DNA of 64,000 nucleotides, from positions 62,001 to 126,000 of the forward strand of contig CABHOY010000019.1 of the NCBI GenBank assembly GCA_902168105.1, written 5' to 3'. The DNA is from an uncultured Flavihumibacter sp. Lineage in GTDB: Bacteria > Bacteroidota > Bacteroidia > Chitinophagales > Chitinophagaceae. The position numbers and the translations under genes were made by a program. The notes beneath the pieces were generated by a model. The model was not told the origin of the DNA. It was given only the letters and a program-made list of their open reading frames with translations, and did not search any database. Of this stretch, positions 19,615 to 29,368 are shown piece by piece; positions within the stretch are counted from its first letter, which is position 1; each line of letters begins with the position of its first letter.

Positions 19615-21504
19615 ATGCAACAGTACCTGTTTCTGATTCCTGCCCTTCCTCTACTCGGCTTCCTGGTGTTGTCAATGGCGGGAAAACACCTGTCCCGCAA
19701 CCTGATTGCAGGTATAGGGGCCGGCAGTATCTGCGCGGCTGCACTCGTCGCCCTGGTCTTAAGCGCCAGCTTCCTGCAATCACCTCCGGAGTCAGGCGCA
19801 TATACCCAGATATTATGGAATTGGTTCCTCACCGGTCATTTATCGGCAGACATCAGCCTGCGTGTAGATGCATTGTCGCTCGTCTTCATTTGCATCATTA
19901 CGTTCATAGGAGCATTGATCCATATTTATTCGGCCGAATTCATGCGGCAGGACCGTGACTATGCCCGCTTCTTCGCCAGCATGAACCTTTTCGTCTGTGC
20001 GATGCTGACATTAGTAATGGCCGATAACCTGGTCTTAATGTACCTGGGCTGGGAAGGCGTAGGGCTATGCAGTTACCTGCTCATCGGTTTCTGGTATGAA
20101 ACACCGGGCAATTACAGAGCGGCAAACAAAGCTTTTGTGATCACCCGTATCGGCGATACGGCCATGATCATTGGCCTCTTCCTGCTTTTCAAAGAACTGG
20201 GCACATTGTATATTCCTGATATACTGACGAAGGCTACTGAACATTTCAACAGCGGTTCTTCCACCATTACACTTATTGCACTGTTACTCCTTTCAGGAGG
20301 TATCGGCAAATCGGCACAACTTCCATTGCAGACGTGGTTACCTGACGCAATGGCCGGCCCTTCTCCCGTGAGTGCGCTGATCCATGCGGCTACAATGGTA
20401 ACCGCCGGTGTCTACCTCATAGCAAGGATGCATACCTTATTTGAGCTCTCTCCTACCGCCATGCATATTACTGCCATCATCGGCGCTGTAACCCTGTTTA
20501 TCGCTGGTTGCAGCGCCATGGTACAGACAGACATCAAAAGAATACTGGCTTATTCAACCATCAGCCAGATCGGTTACATGTTCCTGGCGCTCGGTGTAGG
20601 CGCCTGGAGCGCTGCTATCTTCCACTTTTTCACACATGCATTCTTCAAAGCATTATTATTCCTTGCTGCAGGTGCTGTAATAGAAGTGCTGCACCATGAG
20701 CACGATATATTTAAAATGGGCGGACTGAGAAAGAAAATGCCTGTCATCTACTATACCTTCACAATAGGTGCGGCGGCATTGGCCGCATTGCCATTGGTCA
20801 CTGCAGGGTTCTTCAGTAAAGATCAGATCCTCTGGTATGCCTGGAGCGCTGATGGCGGTCATCCGCTGTTGTGGGCCATTGGGTTGGCAGGTGCCTTTAT
20901 TACGGCATTATACTCCACCAGACTGATACTCGTAGTTTTCTTCGGAGAGATGAAAACTACCCCTGGGCATCTTCCTGGCGCAGCTATGACCGTCCCCTTG
21001 GTTATACTTGCCTTCTTTTCAGTAGCAGTGGGCTGGATAGAATGGCCACATAATCTTCTACACGTTTCTCTTTTTTCAGAACACGTAGAGCATGCATTGC
21101 CCGCCACAACACTAAAGGCCGGCCTGCCACCGGAAATAGTATTCCAGCTGATAGCGGTCGGGGTATCTCTTTTCGGTATTTATAGCGGGTACGTATTGTA
21201 CTATGGAGAAAGCCCGCTGCTCATGCGCTGGAAACAATCACAAGGTCTCATGGACGTAAGGAATTTCCTGTTCAAAGGATGGAAGTTCGATCAGCTGTAT
21301 GATACATTGCTGGTGAGGCCCTTCCTGTTCATTACCCGTATCAATAAAGCGGATGTATCCGACAAACTATACACTGCCATTGCAGATATTAACCTGCATC
21401 TGAATAAGCTGTTCTCCGTATCTCAGAACGGCTCATTAAGATGGTATGTAACGGGTGTGCTGGTAGGTATCCTGTTTATCATCACCTTACAATTACTGTT
21501 ATGA
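19615..21504 (+). CDS. nuoL: NADH-quinone oxidoreductase subunit L
   Basis: 629 residues, antiporter-like proton-pumping subunit. Core motifs: MYLGWEGVGLCSYLLIGFWY, KSAQLPLQTWLPDAMAGPSP, ALIHAATMVTAGVYL, and KRILAYSTISQIGYM. The C-terminal section holds the long lateral helix and last helix (WYVTGVLVGILFIITLQLLL). It ends in an ATGA overlap with nuoM. Confidence 0.95.
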   Translation: MQQYLFLIPALPLLGFLVLSMAGKHLSRNLIAGIGAGSICAAALVALVLSASFLQSPPESGAYTQILWNWFLTGHLSADISLRVDALSLVFICIITFIGALIHIYSAEFMRQDRDYARFFASMNLFVCAMLTLVMADNLVLMYLGWEGVGLCSYLLIGFWYETPGNYRAANKAFVITRIGDTAMIIGLFLLFKELGTLYIPDILTKATEHFNSGSSTITLIALLLLSGGIGKSAQLPLQTWLPDAMAGPSPVSALIHAATMVTAGVYLIARMHTLFELSPTAMHITAIIGAVTLFIAGCSAMVQTDIKRILAYSTISQIGYMFLALGVGAWSAAIFHFFTHAFFKALLFLAAGAVIEVLHHEHDIFKMGGLRKKMPVIYYTFTIGAAALAALPLVTAGFFSKDQILWYAWSADGGHPLLWAIGLAGAFITALYSTRLILVVFFGEMKTTPGHLPGAAMTVPLVILAFFSVAVGWIEWPHNLLHVSLFSEHVEHALPATTLKAGLPPEIVFQLIAVGVSLFGIYSGYVLYYGESPLLMRWKQSQGLMDVRNFLFKGWKFDQLYDTLLVRPFLFITRINKADVSDKLYTAIADINLHLNKLFSVSQNGSLRWYVTGVLVGILFIITLQLLL

Positions 21505-22970
21505 TACTGATATGGATGATATGCATATTACTTGCAGGCGGTATATTATGCTGGCTGACAGCACAGAAGTCTGTAGTACTGGCAAAATGGATCGCCCTGC
21601 TTACTGTCACCGCCGATCTGGTGATCGCGTGCTGGCTGTTCCGCATTTACCAGGCCTTTCCAGATAATACATCCTGGTTCATTAACTACCAGACAGACTG
21701 GATACCGGCATTAGGTATCAGCTTCCACGTAGCAATGGACGGGTTTAGCCATGTATTATTGCTCCTGACGTTCTTCCTCGGCATCCTGGCCGTGCTCTGT
21801 TCCTGGAAGGAGATCCGGGAAAAAACCGGTTTCTATTTCTTCAATCTGTTATGGACCATCGCAGGCATCAGTGGTGTTTTCATTGCCATGGACATGATAC
21901 TTTTCTATTTCTGCTGGGAGGTCATGCTGATACCTATGTATTTCCTGATCACCATATGGGGCGATGCCCGCCGCCGTTATGCAGGTTTCAAGTTCTTCAT
22001 ATTCACACAGGTGGGCAGCCTGTTGATGTTACTGTCCCTGCTGGCCCTGTACTTCATTCATGGCGATCAGACGGGTACATATACCTTTGATTATTTCAGC
22101 TTGCTGCGTACGTCTACAGGCTCGCCTGTAATGACATGGATCATGCTGGGATTCCTCATTGCGTTTGCCATCAAACTACCGGTAGTACCATTTCATAACT
22201 GGTTGCCGGATGCGCATGGAGAAGCGCCTACGGCAGGTAGCCTTGTGCTGGCCGGCTTGCTATTGAAGACGGGGGCTTATGGTATCATCCGTTTTGTATT
22301 GCCGCTTTTCCCCGAAAGCGCCGCCGCCATTGGCCCCTGGATGATACTGCTCGGCGTTATTGGCATTATCTATGGCGCCTTGCTGGCCTTTTCACAAACT
22401 GATCTCAAACGTCTGATCGCATATACATCTGTGAGTCATATGGGTTTTGTGCTGGTAGGTATCTTCTCTTTCAGTAACATCGCTATGCAGGGAGTGGTCA
22501 TGCAGATCCTTACTCATGGTCTCAGCACAGGGGCGCTCTTCGTAATGGCTGGCATGCTGAAGGAAAGATTACATACAAGAGATATCACAAAAATGGGAGG
22601 GCTATGGACGGCCATGCCGGCTATGGGAGGCATCGCGATCCTCTTTACAATGGCTTCCGCCGGACTTCCCGCACTGGGTAATTTCATTGCAGAATTTTTC
22701 ATCCTGCTGGGAACATTTACATCCCATCCAACTTTCAGTATCATCGCCACGCTTGGGCTGATCCTTTCAGCCGTTTATTCACTGCGTATGATGCAGAAAG
22801 TATTTATGGGACAGCAAACTGCCACTGAACCAATAAACGATATCAGCGCCAGGGAACTTGTTATTATGGCTGCACTGAGCATCAGTATAGTGGCCCTCGG
22901 GTTGTTCCCGCAGCCTGTCATCGATACCGTGCAACATTTATCTACTATTCATCCGTTACTCCATGAATGA
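21501..22970 (+). CDS. nuoM: NADH-quinone oxidoreductase subunit M
   Basis: 489 residues from the ATG at 21501, which overlaps the nuoL stop; the frame upstream of this lies inside nuoL. Antiporter-like subunit with FCWEVMLIPMYFLI, KLPVVPFHNWLPDAHGEAPT, LLLKTGAYGIIRF and KRLIAYTSVSHMGFV. It overlaps nuoN by 8 bp. Confidence 0.95.
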   Translation: MILIWMICILLAGGILCWLTAQKSVVLAKWIALLTVTADLVIACWLFRIYQAFPDNTSWFINYQTDWIPALGISFHVAMDGFSHVLLLLTFFLGILAVLCSWKEIREKTGFYFFNLLWTIAGISGVFIAMDMILFYFCWEVMLIPMYFLITIWGDARRRYAGFKFFIFTQVGSLLMLLSLLALYFIHGDQTGTYTFDYFSLLRTSTGSPVMTWIMLGFLIAFAIKLPVVPFHNWLPDAHGEAPTAGSLVLAGLLLKTGAYGIIRFVLPLFPESAAAIGPWMILLGVIGIIYGALLAFSQTDLKRLIAYTSVSHMGFVLVGIFSFSNIAMQGVVMQILTHGLSTGALFVMAGMLKERLHTRDITKMGGLWTAMPAMGGIAILFTMASAGLPALGNFIAEFFILLGTFTSHPTFSIIATLGLILSAVYSLRMMQKVFMGQQTATEPINDISARELVIMAALSISIVALGLFPQPVIDTVQHLSTIHPLLHE

Positions 22971-24402
22971 GCTACAACTATCAGCCCTGCTTCCTTTCAT
23001 TGTACTGGCAATGGCATCGGTAATTGTGATATTACTGATCGCTTTCCGGTTGAGTCACACTGTTATCCAGGTAGTAGGATTTTTGATGATGTGCCTTGTC
23101 GTCTTCGCCACCTGGTATGTCAGGGATACACTGCCACAGGAAATACCGCCGCTATTTATTGTGGATGGGCAGGCAGCAGTATTCACGGGACTTATAATTT
23201 TCTGTGTATTGGTAATAGGGCTGTTCTCGTACATCTACTTTGAAGAACGGGAAGAGAATCCGAAAGAATATTACATACTTCTCTTTCTGGCTACACTGGG
23301 TGCTGCTATCCTCACCATCAGCCAGCACTTTATATCCTTCTTCATTGGGCTGGAGTTATTAAGCGTAAGCTTATATTCATTAATAGCATATCTGCGCAAC
23401 AGGAATAATGCCGTAGAAGCAGGCATGAAATACCTGGTGCTGGCCGCATTATCATCCGCCTTCCTGCTGTTCGGAATGGCGCTTATCTATATGGAAACAG
23501 GCAGTATGAAGTTTTCCGGTATTGCTGAAAAGTTAGTGACAATAGGTTCCTCTCCCCTCTTCCTGATGGGTCTGGGCACTATCATTGTCGCCGTAGGTTT
23601 TAAACTGGCCCTTGTACCTTTCCATTTGTGGGCTGCGGATGTTTACCAGGGTTCTCCTTCGCCTGTTACAGCATTCATTGCCACTATCTCCAAGATCGGA
23701 ACATTTGCCGTATTGCTCCGTTTCGCGCAAGGCATACAGCTGCAACATTACCAGCTGGCCACTACCATCTTTTCCGTTATTGCTATTGCTTCTATGATAA
23801 CGGGTAATATCCTCGCACTAAGACAACACAATCTGAAACGGCTGCTGGCATATTCCTCCATTGCGCATTTCGGCTATCTGCTCGTAGCCTTTCTTCCCGG
23901 CAATAATGCCGGTACCGAAGCGGCCATCTTTTATCTGACAGCCTACTCTATTACGTTACTATCTGCCTTTGGGGTGATCATTATGTTGTCGTCAAGCCAG
24001 CATGAAGCAGAAGATCTGAAGAACTATGAAGGGTTGATCTGGAGAAGGCCAATAATGGGAACAGTACTTGCCATCTCTCTGTTGTCCCTTGCAGGTATCC
24101 CACTAACCGCGGGCTTCCTGGCGAAATTCTTTATACTATCTGCCGGTGTACAACAATCTGTCTGGTTGCCATTACTGGTGTTGGTACTTACCAGTGTGAT
24201 CGGCCTGTATTACTATCTGCGTATCATTAATACTTTATTTTCTACGACGGTGTCAACTGAAGCAATTCCCAAACCGGTACATCCGTTCTTCCACTTCTCC
24301 ACCTATATTACCCTGGTGATCATGGCAGGGTTGTTATGCTGGTTAGGGATATTTCCCGGACTGATGTTACAGGGGATAAAAGCTTTCCTCATGCTGCATT
24401 AA
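22963..24402 (+). CDS. nuoN: NADH-quinone oxidoreductase subunit N
   Basis: 479 residues, third antiporter-like subunit. Signatures: FFIGLELLSVSLYSLIAYLR, KLALVPFHLWAADVYQGSPS, and KRLLAYSSIAHFGYLL. Last gene of the operon. No obvious terminator hairpin follows; instead the decayed nitroreductase gene begins on the opposite strand at once. Confidence 0.95.
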   Translation: MNELQLSALLPFIVLAMASVIVILLIAFRLSHTVIQVVGFLMMCLVVFATWYVRDTLPQEIPPLFIVDGQAAVFTGLIIFCVLVIGLFSYIYFEEREENPKEYYILLFLATLGAAILTISQHFISFFIGLELLSVSLYSLIAYLRNRNNAVEAGMKYLVLAALSSAFLLFGMALIYMETGSMKFSGIAEKLVTIGSSPLFLMGLGTIIVAVGFKLALVPFHLWAADVYQGSPSPVTAFIATISKIGTFAVLLRFAQGIQLQHYQLATTIFSVIAIASMITGNILALRQHNLKRLLAYSSIAHFGYLLVAFLPGNNAGTEAAIFYLTAYSITLLSAFGVIIMLSSSQHEAEDLKNYEGLIWRRPIMGTVLAISLLSLAGIPLTAGFLAKFFILSAGVQQSVWLPLLVLVLTSVIGLYYYLRIINTLFSTTVSTEAIPKPVHPFFHFSTYITLVIMAGLLCWLGIFPGLMLQGIKAFLMLH

Positions 24403-24650
24403 ATATGAACGACTTTATTACCGGGAAGCCTGGAGCCAGTTAGTACTCGCTGCTTATTAATCACTGGCTGGAGCTTTTCTCTCAGCTCATCATTCGAAAT
24501 AACAATAATCTCAAAAGGCTGAAGGCCATTCGACGTCGGTGTGTAGCATATGGCTTCCAGGATGGCCCTCTATCTTATCACCGTTCACTTTTTGTCCGTT
24601 CATTGCCACAATCGGGCGGACTGGTTCTATATGACCGTTAAAATTCTAAT
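24399..24650 (-). pseudogene. Nitroreductase family remnant
   Basis: Conceptual translation of the minus strand gives RAILEAICYTPTSNGLQPFE followed by IIVISNDELREKLQPVINKQ, the FMN-binding start of the NfsB/nitroreductase family. The segment before it (MNGQKVNGDKIE) matches the family's K-x-x-G-x-x-V-x-x-x-K-I region but lies in another frame, so there is a frameshift near 24560. After about 50 codons the similarity ends and a stop falls at the nuoN stop. Roughly 70 of about 200 codons survive. This is clearly dead. Confidence 0.75.
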
Positions 24651-24678
24651 TAAGTTCGTTACTATCTGGCAATTTGTT

Positions 24679-26662
24679 TCATTCCGCCTTCAAGCTTTTT
24701 ACGGGATTGGCCATTGCTGCTTTAATTGCCTGATAACTTACAGTGATCACGGTGATCAGTAAAGCGCCTGCATCAGATACAATAAATATCCACCAGCTCA
24801 TCGTTGTTTTGTAAGAATAGTGTTGTAACCATTCGTGTAAATAGTACCAGGCCAGCGGTATAGCGATCCCGCAAGAAATGGCCACCAGCTGGGTAAACTC
24901 TTTCAGCAACATTTGCCATAGATCAACTACAGATGCACCCAGCACTTTACGCACGCCAATTTCCTTTTTACGTTGTTCAGCTACAAAAGAAGCAAGGCCG
25001 AACAAACCGAGACAGGAAATAAAAATGGCCAGCATGGAAAAAAAGTGGATAGCTTGCCGACCCTTTGTTCATCAGCAAATTTCCTTGCATACACTTCGTC
25101 ATTAAAAGTATAGTCAAAAGGTGCATGGTATTTTTTGAACACAACAGCGATACTATTCAAAGCACCTTGTACCGATGCCCCTTGCTTTATACTGATGGTA
25201 ACCGTATTGCAGAAGTTCAAATTATTAAAGAATACCGTCGGCCGCACCGGGCTGTAAGGAGACTCCATAATAATATCTTTTATTACTCCTACCACCTGGT
25301 AGTTTGTCTGGCGGTATTGAATGGTTTGCCCTACAATATTTCCCTTCATTCCAATCTGTTTGACGGCCGCCTGGTTTAATATAACCGCGAAACTATCTGT
25401 TGCCAAGTCTTTTGAAAAATCCCGGCCTTCCGCAATTTGCCAACCAATAGTGTTTCCAAAGTCCTGGGTTACGTAGATAGTGCCAAAACCTGGCAGGGTA
25501 CTGGGATCTTTTCCAGGCCAGTTAAATCCAATATTATTAGAGGCTACTAAAGTGGTAGGGCTGTTGGATTCTGCCATATCATCGACTATTCCTGTGGCAA
25601 GAAGATCACTCCGGAATGCATCATAGTGGCCAAACAGATCAGGAGTGGTCATCGGTATCGTGATCAACCCTTCATTCTTATAATTAACCGGCCTTTTTTT
25701 CGCATATTGGATCTGTTTAAAAACAATGATAGTGCCTATAATCAATGCAATGGAAAAAGTAAATTGTATTACAACCAGTACCTTTCTTGGAATCGAAGCA
25801 AACTTCCCTGCATGGAATGTACCTTTTAAAACTTTGATGGGCTTAAATTTAGAAAGATAAAAAGCCGGATAGGCACCTGCCATTAAACCCGTTACCAGGG
25901 TAAATACTATTGCTAATAGCCAAAAGAGCAAATTTGCCCATGGGAAATGTATTTTCTTATCGGCCAGGGTATTGAATAAAGGCATTAACGCCAGCACAAA
26001 CAAAACAGATAACATAAAAGAAAACAGCGCAACCAGTACCGACTCACTCAGGAACTGACCGATCAATTGCCTTTTAAGTGACCCGATCGCTTTACGGATA
26101 CCTACTTCCTTTGCTCTTTTTTCACTACGGGCGGTAGATAGGTTCATAAAATTGATGCAGGCAAGCAGTAATATGAAAACGCCTATAATGCCAAACAGCC
26201 ATACAAACCGGATGCGGCCATCTATTGCCACCCCATTTTTAAAATTGCTGTATAAGTGCCATTTATCCATCGGGTGCAGCAATAATGTTTCTTTGCCTTC
26301 AGTGGCAGCGTTTTTGTGTGCCATTACCACATCTTTTATTTTATCTGAAACCCTTTCAATGCTGAGGCCATGGAGACATATTTAAAGTCAGCGGCATATT
26401 TTTCCCGAAGTTCGTCCCCCAAAGGCATGGCGACGGCAGACCCTGTACCAGCTTCATTTTTTTCACTATAAGAGGTGGACATTATTTGCGCCAGCTCACG
26501 GTGATTGACATGATAATTATTGAAACTGATTTCATCCCATATCCATAAGCCAATTAACATGGCGACGGCCATGCCGGTTGCAAGCCCCAGAATGTTGATA
26601 ACAGAGAACATTCTATTTTTTACCAGGCTACGCCAGGCAATTTTAAAATAGCTTTGAAGCAT
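24679..26662 (-). pseudogene. MacB/FtsX-like ABC transporter permease, broken
   Basis: Three frames together give most of a ~790-residue permease. 26662-26336 has the N-terminal helix and MacB-type start (LQSYFKIAWRSLVKNRMFSV). 26330-24981 has the FtsX core (LLLACINFMNLSTARSEKRA, GIRKAIGSLKRQLIGQFLSE) and the second periplasmic domain. 25035-24679 has the C-terminal FtsX block (ISCLGLFGLASFVAEQRKKE, GVRKVLGAS, ending NPVKSLKAE). About 150 codons of the first periplasmic domain are missing near 26345, where the frame also changes. The second break is a T run (plus-strand A7 at 25038-25044) one base too short for the frame to continue. Intact paralogues lie at 60220-64000. Confidence 0.85.
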
Positions 26663-26852
26663 GGCAGTTTATTTGTAAAAAGACGCCTGCCTGCTCCGAA
26701 GGTTGCATTTAAAAACATTAAGTTTATATTCGATATGGCTCGAAATTAAAAATAGAAGTTACCTACAGGTTACAGGATTATTTACCATCTTGGGAAATCT
26801 AAAAAACCTTATATTATAACAAGCAATAGAAATCATTAAAAAGAATAGCCTT

Positions 26853-29021
26853 ATGAGCACAAAATTATTCTCTGCGTTTACAGCATTTACATTGATGCTG
26901 ATCCTATGCAGTTTTGTAATACCCTATTCATCTGATGAAAAAAAACAGGAGAATAAGATAGAGAACAAGATTGTTTACAATAAGAAGAAACATAGCATAA
27001 CATTATCATGGTCGGCATTCGGGTCTTCGGGAAATTATGTGATCACAAGAGGAGGCAGTCGTTTGGCTTCAGACTTTGCGCCCGTAGGTTCAACTTCGAA
27101 GTTGACATTTACAGATAATAAGCCCAATGCAGATAAGTACGAAAACTATTATAAAATTACCCGTGACTCCATAACAATAATAGTTTCGCTAGAGAAGCAG
27201 ATCTTTGGCGACAATATGTATTTCTACGATAGAAAATATGAAAAGGCGGAAACTCCACGAAACGAAATCAATTCGCACTTCCATACTATTGGTCTGGGCG
27301 GATCAAATGGCGAGTGGACTACAAAGCGTCAGGCATACTATTTCAAGCCAAATGTTAATGGTCAAACTTACGATGACGGCGGGTCGGGTTCTGCATCATC
27401 GGCAGAAGCTAATTCAATAGAATTAGGATTCTATTCTCACATTGGAGGTTTAGGTAAAGTACCAACAGATGTTAAATTAGGTGCTATATTCACCAGACCT
27501 CACCTATCAGGTGGAGCGAATGCTACTTGTACCTTCTGGCGTTCTATGGAAAATGTGACAGTGATGCGGGATTTCGCCTGGACAGTTTCTCAATCGACAA
27601 GTGCACGAAGAATGCAGATTGAAAGCACTTCGAAATACATTTCAGATATTGGCAGCAGCAATTTTTGGGGTAGCGGTGGTTTTATTGCCGATGCTTATTA
27701 TACATCGTCCAGACCTAACTGGGGTGGACAACAACAATGGTACACAAGAAACACTGCTTTCCCTTCAGGTTCGGGAGCTATGGGAGGATCGTATAATATG
27801 GTTTGGCAAGGTTGCGTCAATCCTCCACAAGCGAATAACATTAACTCTCCAATTCCAACTACGCCTATTATCAGAGAAAAACCTTTTCTTTTTATAGATG
27901 ACGATGGTGAATACAAAGTATTTGTTCCGGAGTGGCAAAAGGATAGAGTAGGACTTTCCTGGTCGCTTACAGATATGGGCAAAGGCAAAATTCAGGACCT
28001 GCTTACCGACTGGTATGTTGCCAAAGCAGGTGATACCGATGTAGAAATCAATAAGGCGCTAAAAGCTGGCAAAAATATATTTTTCACACCAGGACATTAC
28101 TCATTAAATGCTCCTATTCAGGTGAATAGAAAAGATGCCATACTGCTGGGTGCAGGTATAGCCTCGGTAACGCTGGAGCCTACTGAAAAAAACACCTGGG
28201 GATGTATCTATGCAGACGACAGGGATGGAATTATCATTGCCGGACTTCTTATGGATTCATTCAATAGTACAACCTATCAGGTTAGAGTTGGTAACGAAGG
28301 AGCAACTGCAGATCATTCTGCTAATCCTATCCTGCTCACTGACATCACTTGCAGAGTAGGTGGAGTTCAATCAAAAAACATTCAGATCCAATCTTCTATG
28401 CAAATAAACAGCAACAATGTCGTGGGCGACCACTTCTGGTTGTGGCGTGCGGACCATGGCTCGCAACGTGGCGGAAATGCACGTTGGGTAAGAGATCGAT
28501 GTAAAAACGGACTTATTGTTACCGGCGATGATGTTACGCTTTATGCCCTGTTTGCAGAACATTACCAGGAATATGAAGTGTTGTGGTTGGGAGAACGTGG
28601 CAGAACCTATTTTTTACAAAACGAACCACCATACGACGCCCCGGATCAGGCAAATTGGAGCAGTCAGGGCGGCAGAGTTGATGGTTATGCTGCATTCAAG
28701 GTAGCTAATACTGTAAAAGAACATCATAGCATAGGAATGGGCTCTTATGCAGTTTTCACAGGAACTGATGGCAAAGTGAATAAGAAAAATGGCTTTGAAA
28801 TACCTAATAGTCCGAATGTGACACTCGAAAAAATGTGTATCACCCGTTTTGCCGGTCCGGGTAATATCCTGAACGTTATCAATGGTATTGGCGGTAGCAC
28901 AGCAACTGGCGTAAATCGTGTGGCGTCATACAACAACGGTGCAGGTACACAACCTTACGACGAAGCATTTGATCTGCCCAATCGTGAATCATATCCTGCG
29001 TATATCGTTATGGATAAGTAA
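26853..29021 (+). CDS. Secreted beta-helix protein of the actinobacterial 'coagulation factor 5/8'-annotated type
   Basis: 722 residues with an N-terminal signal segment (residues 1-25). Residues about 40-105 look like a fibronectin-type-III or similar beta-sandwich (HSITLSWSAFGSSGNYVITR). The rest is a beta-helix reminiscent of GH55-like proteins: FFTPGHYSLNAPIQVNRKDA, LLGAGIASVTLEP, ADHSANPILLTDITCRVGG, WLWRADHGSQRGG, VTLYALFAEHYQEYEVLWLG and GRTYFLQNEPPYDAP. Relatives occur in actinobacteria and fungi, often with misleading names (adenylyl cyclase, coagulation factor domain). It probably acts on an extracellular glycan; the active site is not known to me. It is a single gene ended by a strong terminator. 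Confidence 0.7.
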   Translation: MSTKLFSAFTAFTLMLILCSFVIPYSSDEKKQENKIENKIVYNKKKHSITLSWSAFGSSGNYVITRGGSRLASDFAPVGSTSKLTFTDNKPNADKYENYYKITRDSITIIVSLEKQIFGDNMYFYDRKYEKAETPRNEINSHFHTIGLGGSNGEWTTKRQAYYFKPNVNGQTYDDGGSGSASSAEANSIELGFYSHIGGLGKVPTDVKLGAIFTRPHLSGGANATCTFWRSMENVTVMRDFAWTVSQSTSARRMQIESTSKYISDIGSSNFWGSGGFIADAYYTSSRPNWGGQQQWYTRNTAFPSGSGAMGGSYNMVWQGCVNPPQANNINSPIPTTPIIREKPFLFIDDDGEYKVFVPEWQKDRVGLSWSLTDMGKGKIQDLLTDWYVAKAGDTDVEINKALKAGKNIFFTPGHYSLNAPIQVNRKDAILLGAGIASVTLEPTEKNTWGCIYADDRDGIIIAGLLMDSFNSTTYQVRVGNEGATADHSANPILLTDITCRVGGVQSKNIQIQSSMQINSNNVVGDHFWLWRADHGSQRGGNARWVRDRCKNGLIVTGDDVTLYALFAEHYQEYEVLWLGERGRTYFLQNEPPYDAPDQANWSSQGGRVDGYAAFKVANTVKEHHSIGMGSYAVFTGTDGKVNKKNGFEIPNSPNVTLEKMCITRFAGPGNILNVINGIGGSTATGVNRVASYNNGAGTQPYDEAFDLPNRESYPAYIVMDK

Positions 29022-29028
29022 ATGATAA

Positions 29029-29062
29029 AAACGCCTTCAAGCTGTTGAACTTGAAGGCGTTT
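29029..29062 (+). terminator. Rho-independent terminator
   Basis: A perfect 13-bp stem (29029-29041 with 29050-29062), 8-nt loop, followed by ATTTTTTG. It stands 8 bp behind the beta-helix gene and is a textbook terminator. Confidence 0.9.
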
Positions 29063-29071
29063 ATTTTTTGC

Positions 29072-29142
29072 GGAGGGGAGCAGGGCTCGAACCCGCGTCT
29101 TCAATTTTGGTACAGAAATTTTTCCAGTTAAACTATCCCCCC
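29072..29142 (-). tRNA. tRNA-like sequence, anticodon arm degenerate
   Basis: On the minus strand a 71-nt sequence has a 7-bp acceptor stem (GGGGGGA with TCCCCTC, one wobble), TA at positions 8-9, a D arm starting GTTTAACTGG, and a T arm GCGGG-TTCGAGC-CCTGC. The anticodon arm (TTCTG ... TTGAA) has a mismatch and an 8-nt loop containing ACCAAAA, so no isotype can be assigned safely; CCA (Trp-like) is the nearest reading, but without the usual U33. It may be a tRNA pseudogene or an unusual tRNA. Confidence 0.45.
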
Positions 29143-29148
29143 AAAGAA

Positions 29149-29221
29149 TGGTGGCACACAGGAATCGAACCTGGACCTCTGCCGTGGCACGCACAGCATT
29201 CTTCCCTTAAACTATACCACC
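29149..29221 (-). tRNA. tRNA-like sequence, isotype unclear
   Basis: A 73-nt minus-strand sequence 6 bp upstream of the first one. The acceptor stem GGTGGTA pairs with TGCCACC, then TA-GTTTAAGGG forms the D arm, and CCAGG-TTCGATT-CCTGT the T arm. One extra base seems to sit between T stem and acceptor. The best anticodon stem is GCTGT/ACGGC with the loop GCGTGCC, which lacks U33; the anticodon would be GTG, but this is not convincing. Both neighbours share the D-arm style, suggesting duplication or a common degenerate origin. Confidence 0.45.
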
Positions 29222-29278
29222 AGGCAACAAATATAATAATTATATCATTCAATTTTAACTATCACGTTGTCCAGATCT

Positions 29279-29315
29279 ATAGACGAAATCTATAGCCTAT
29301 GATATTATCTTATCT
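29279..29315 (+). promoter_or_regulatory. Candidate OxyR box upstream of ankyrin-oxyR
   Basis: ATAG-N7-CTAT-N7-GATA-N7-ATCT begins 90 bp before the ankyrin gene. The first two quarters match the ATAG-N7-CTAT half of the enterobacterial OxyR site exactly and the 7-bp spacing is kept throughout. The same 37-bp layout recurs upstream of katA/ankyrin 2. Confidence 0.65.
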
Positions 29316-29368
29316 CACGCTGTTTTCCACCGGCTTTGTCTAATATTGACAATTAAACCAATTAAGAC

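Noticed and set aside
29068-29295. Plus-strand 75-codon frame
   Set aside because: Its EPASS and GIEPG motifs are the usual spurious translation of tRNA T arms; the sequence is explained by the two tRNA-like elements.
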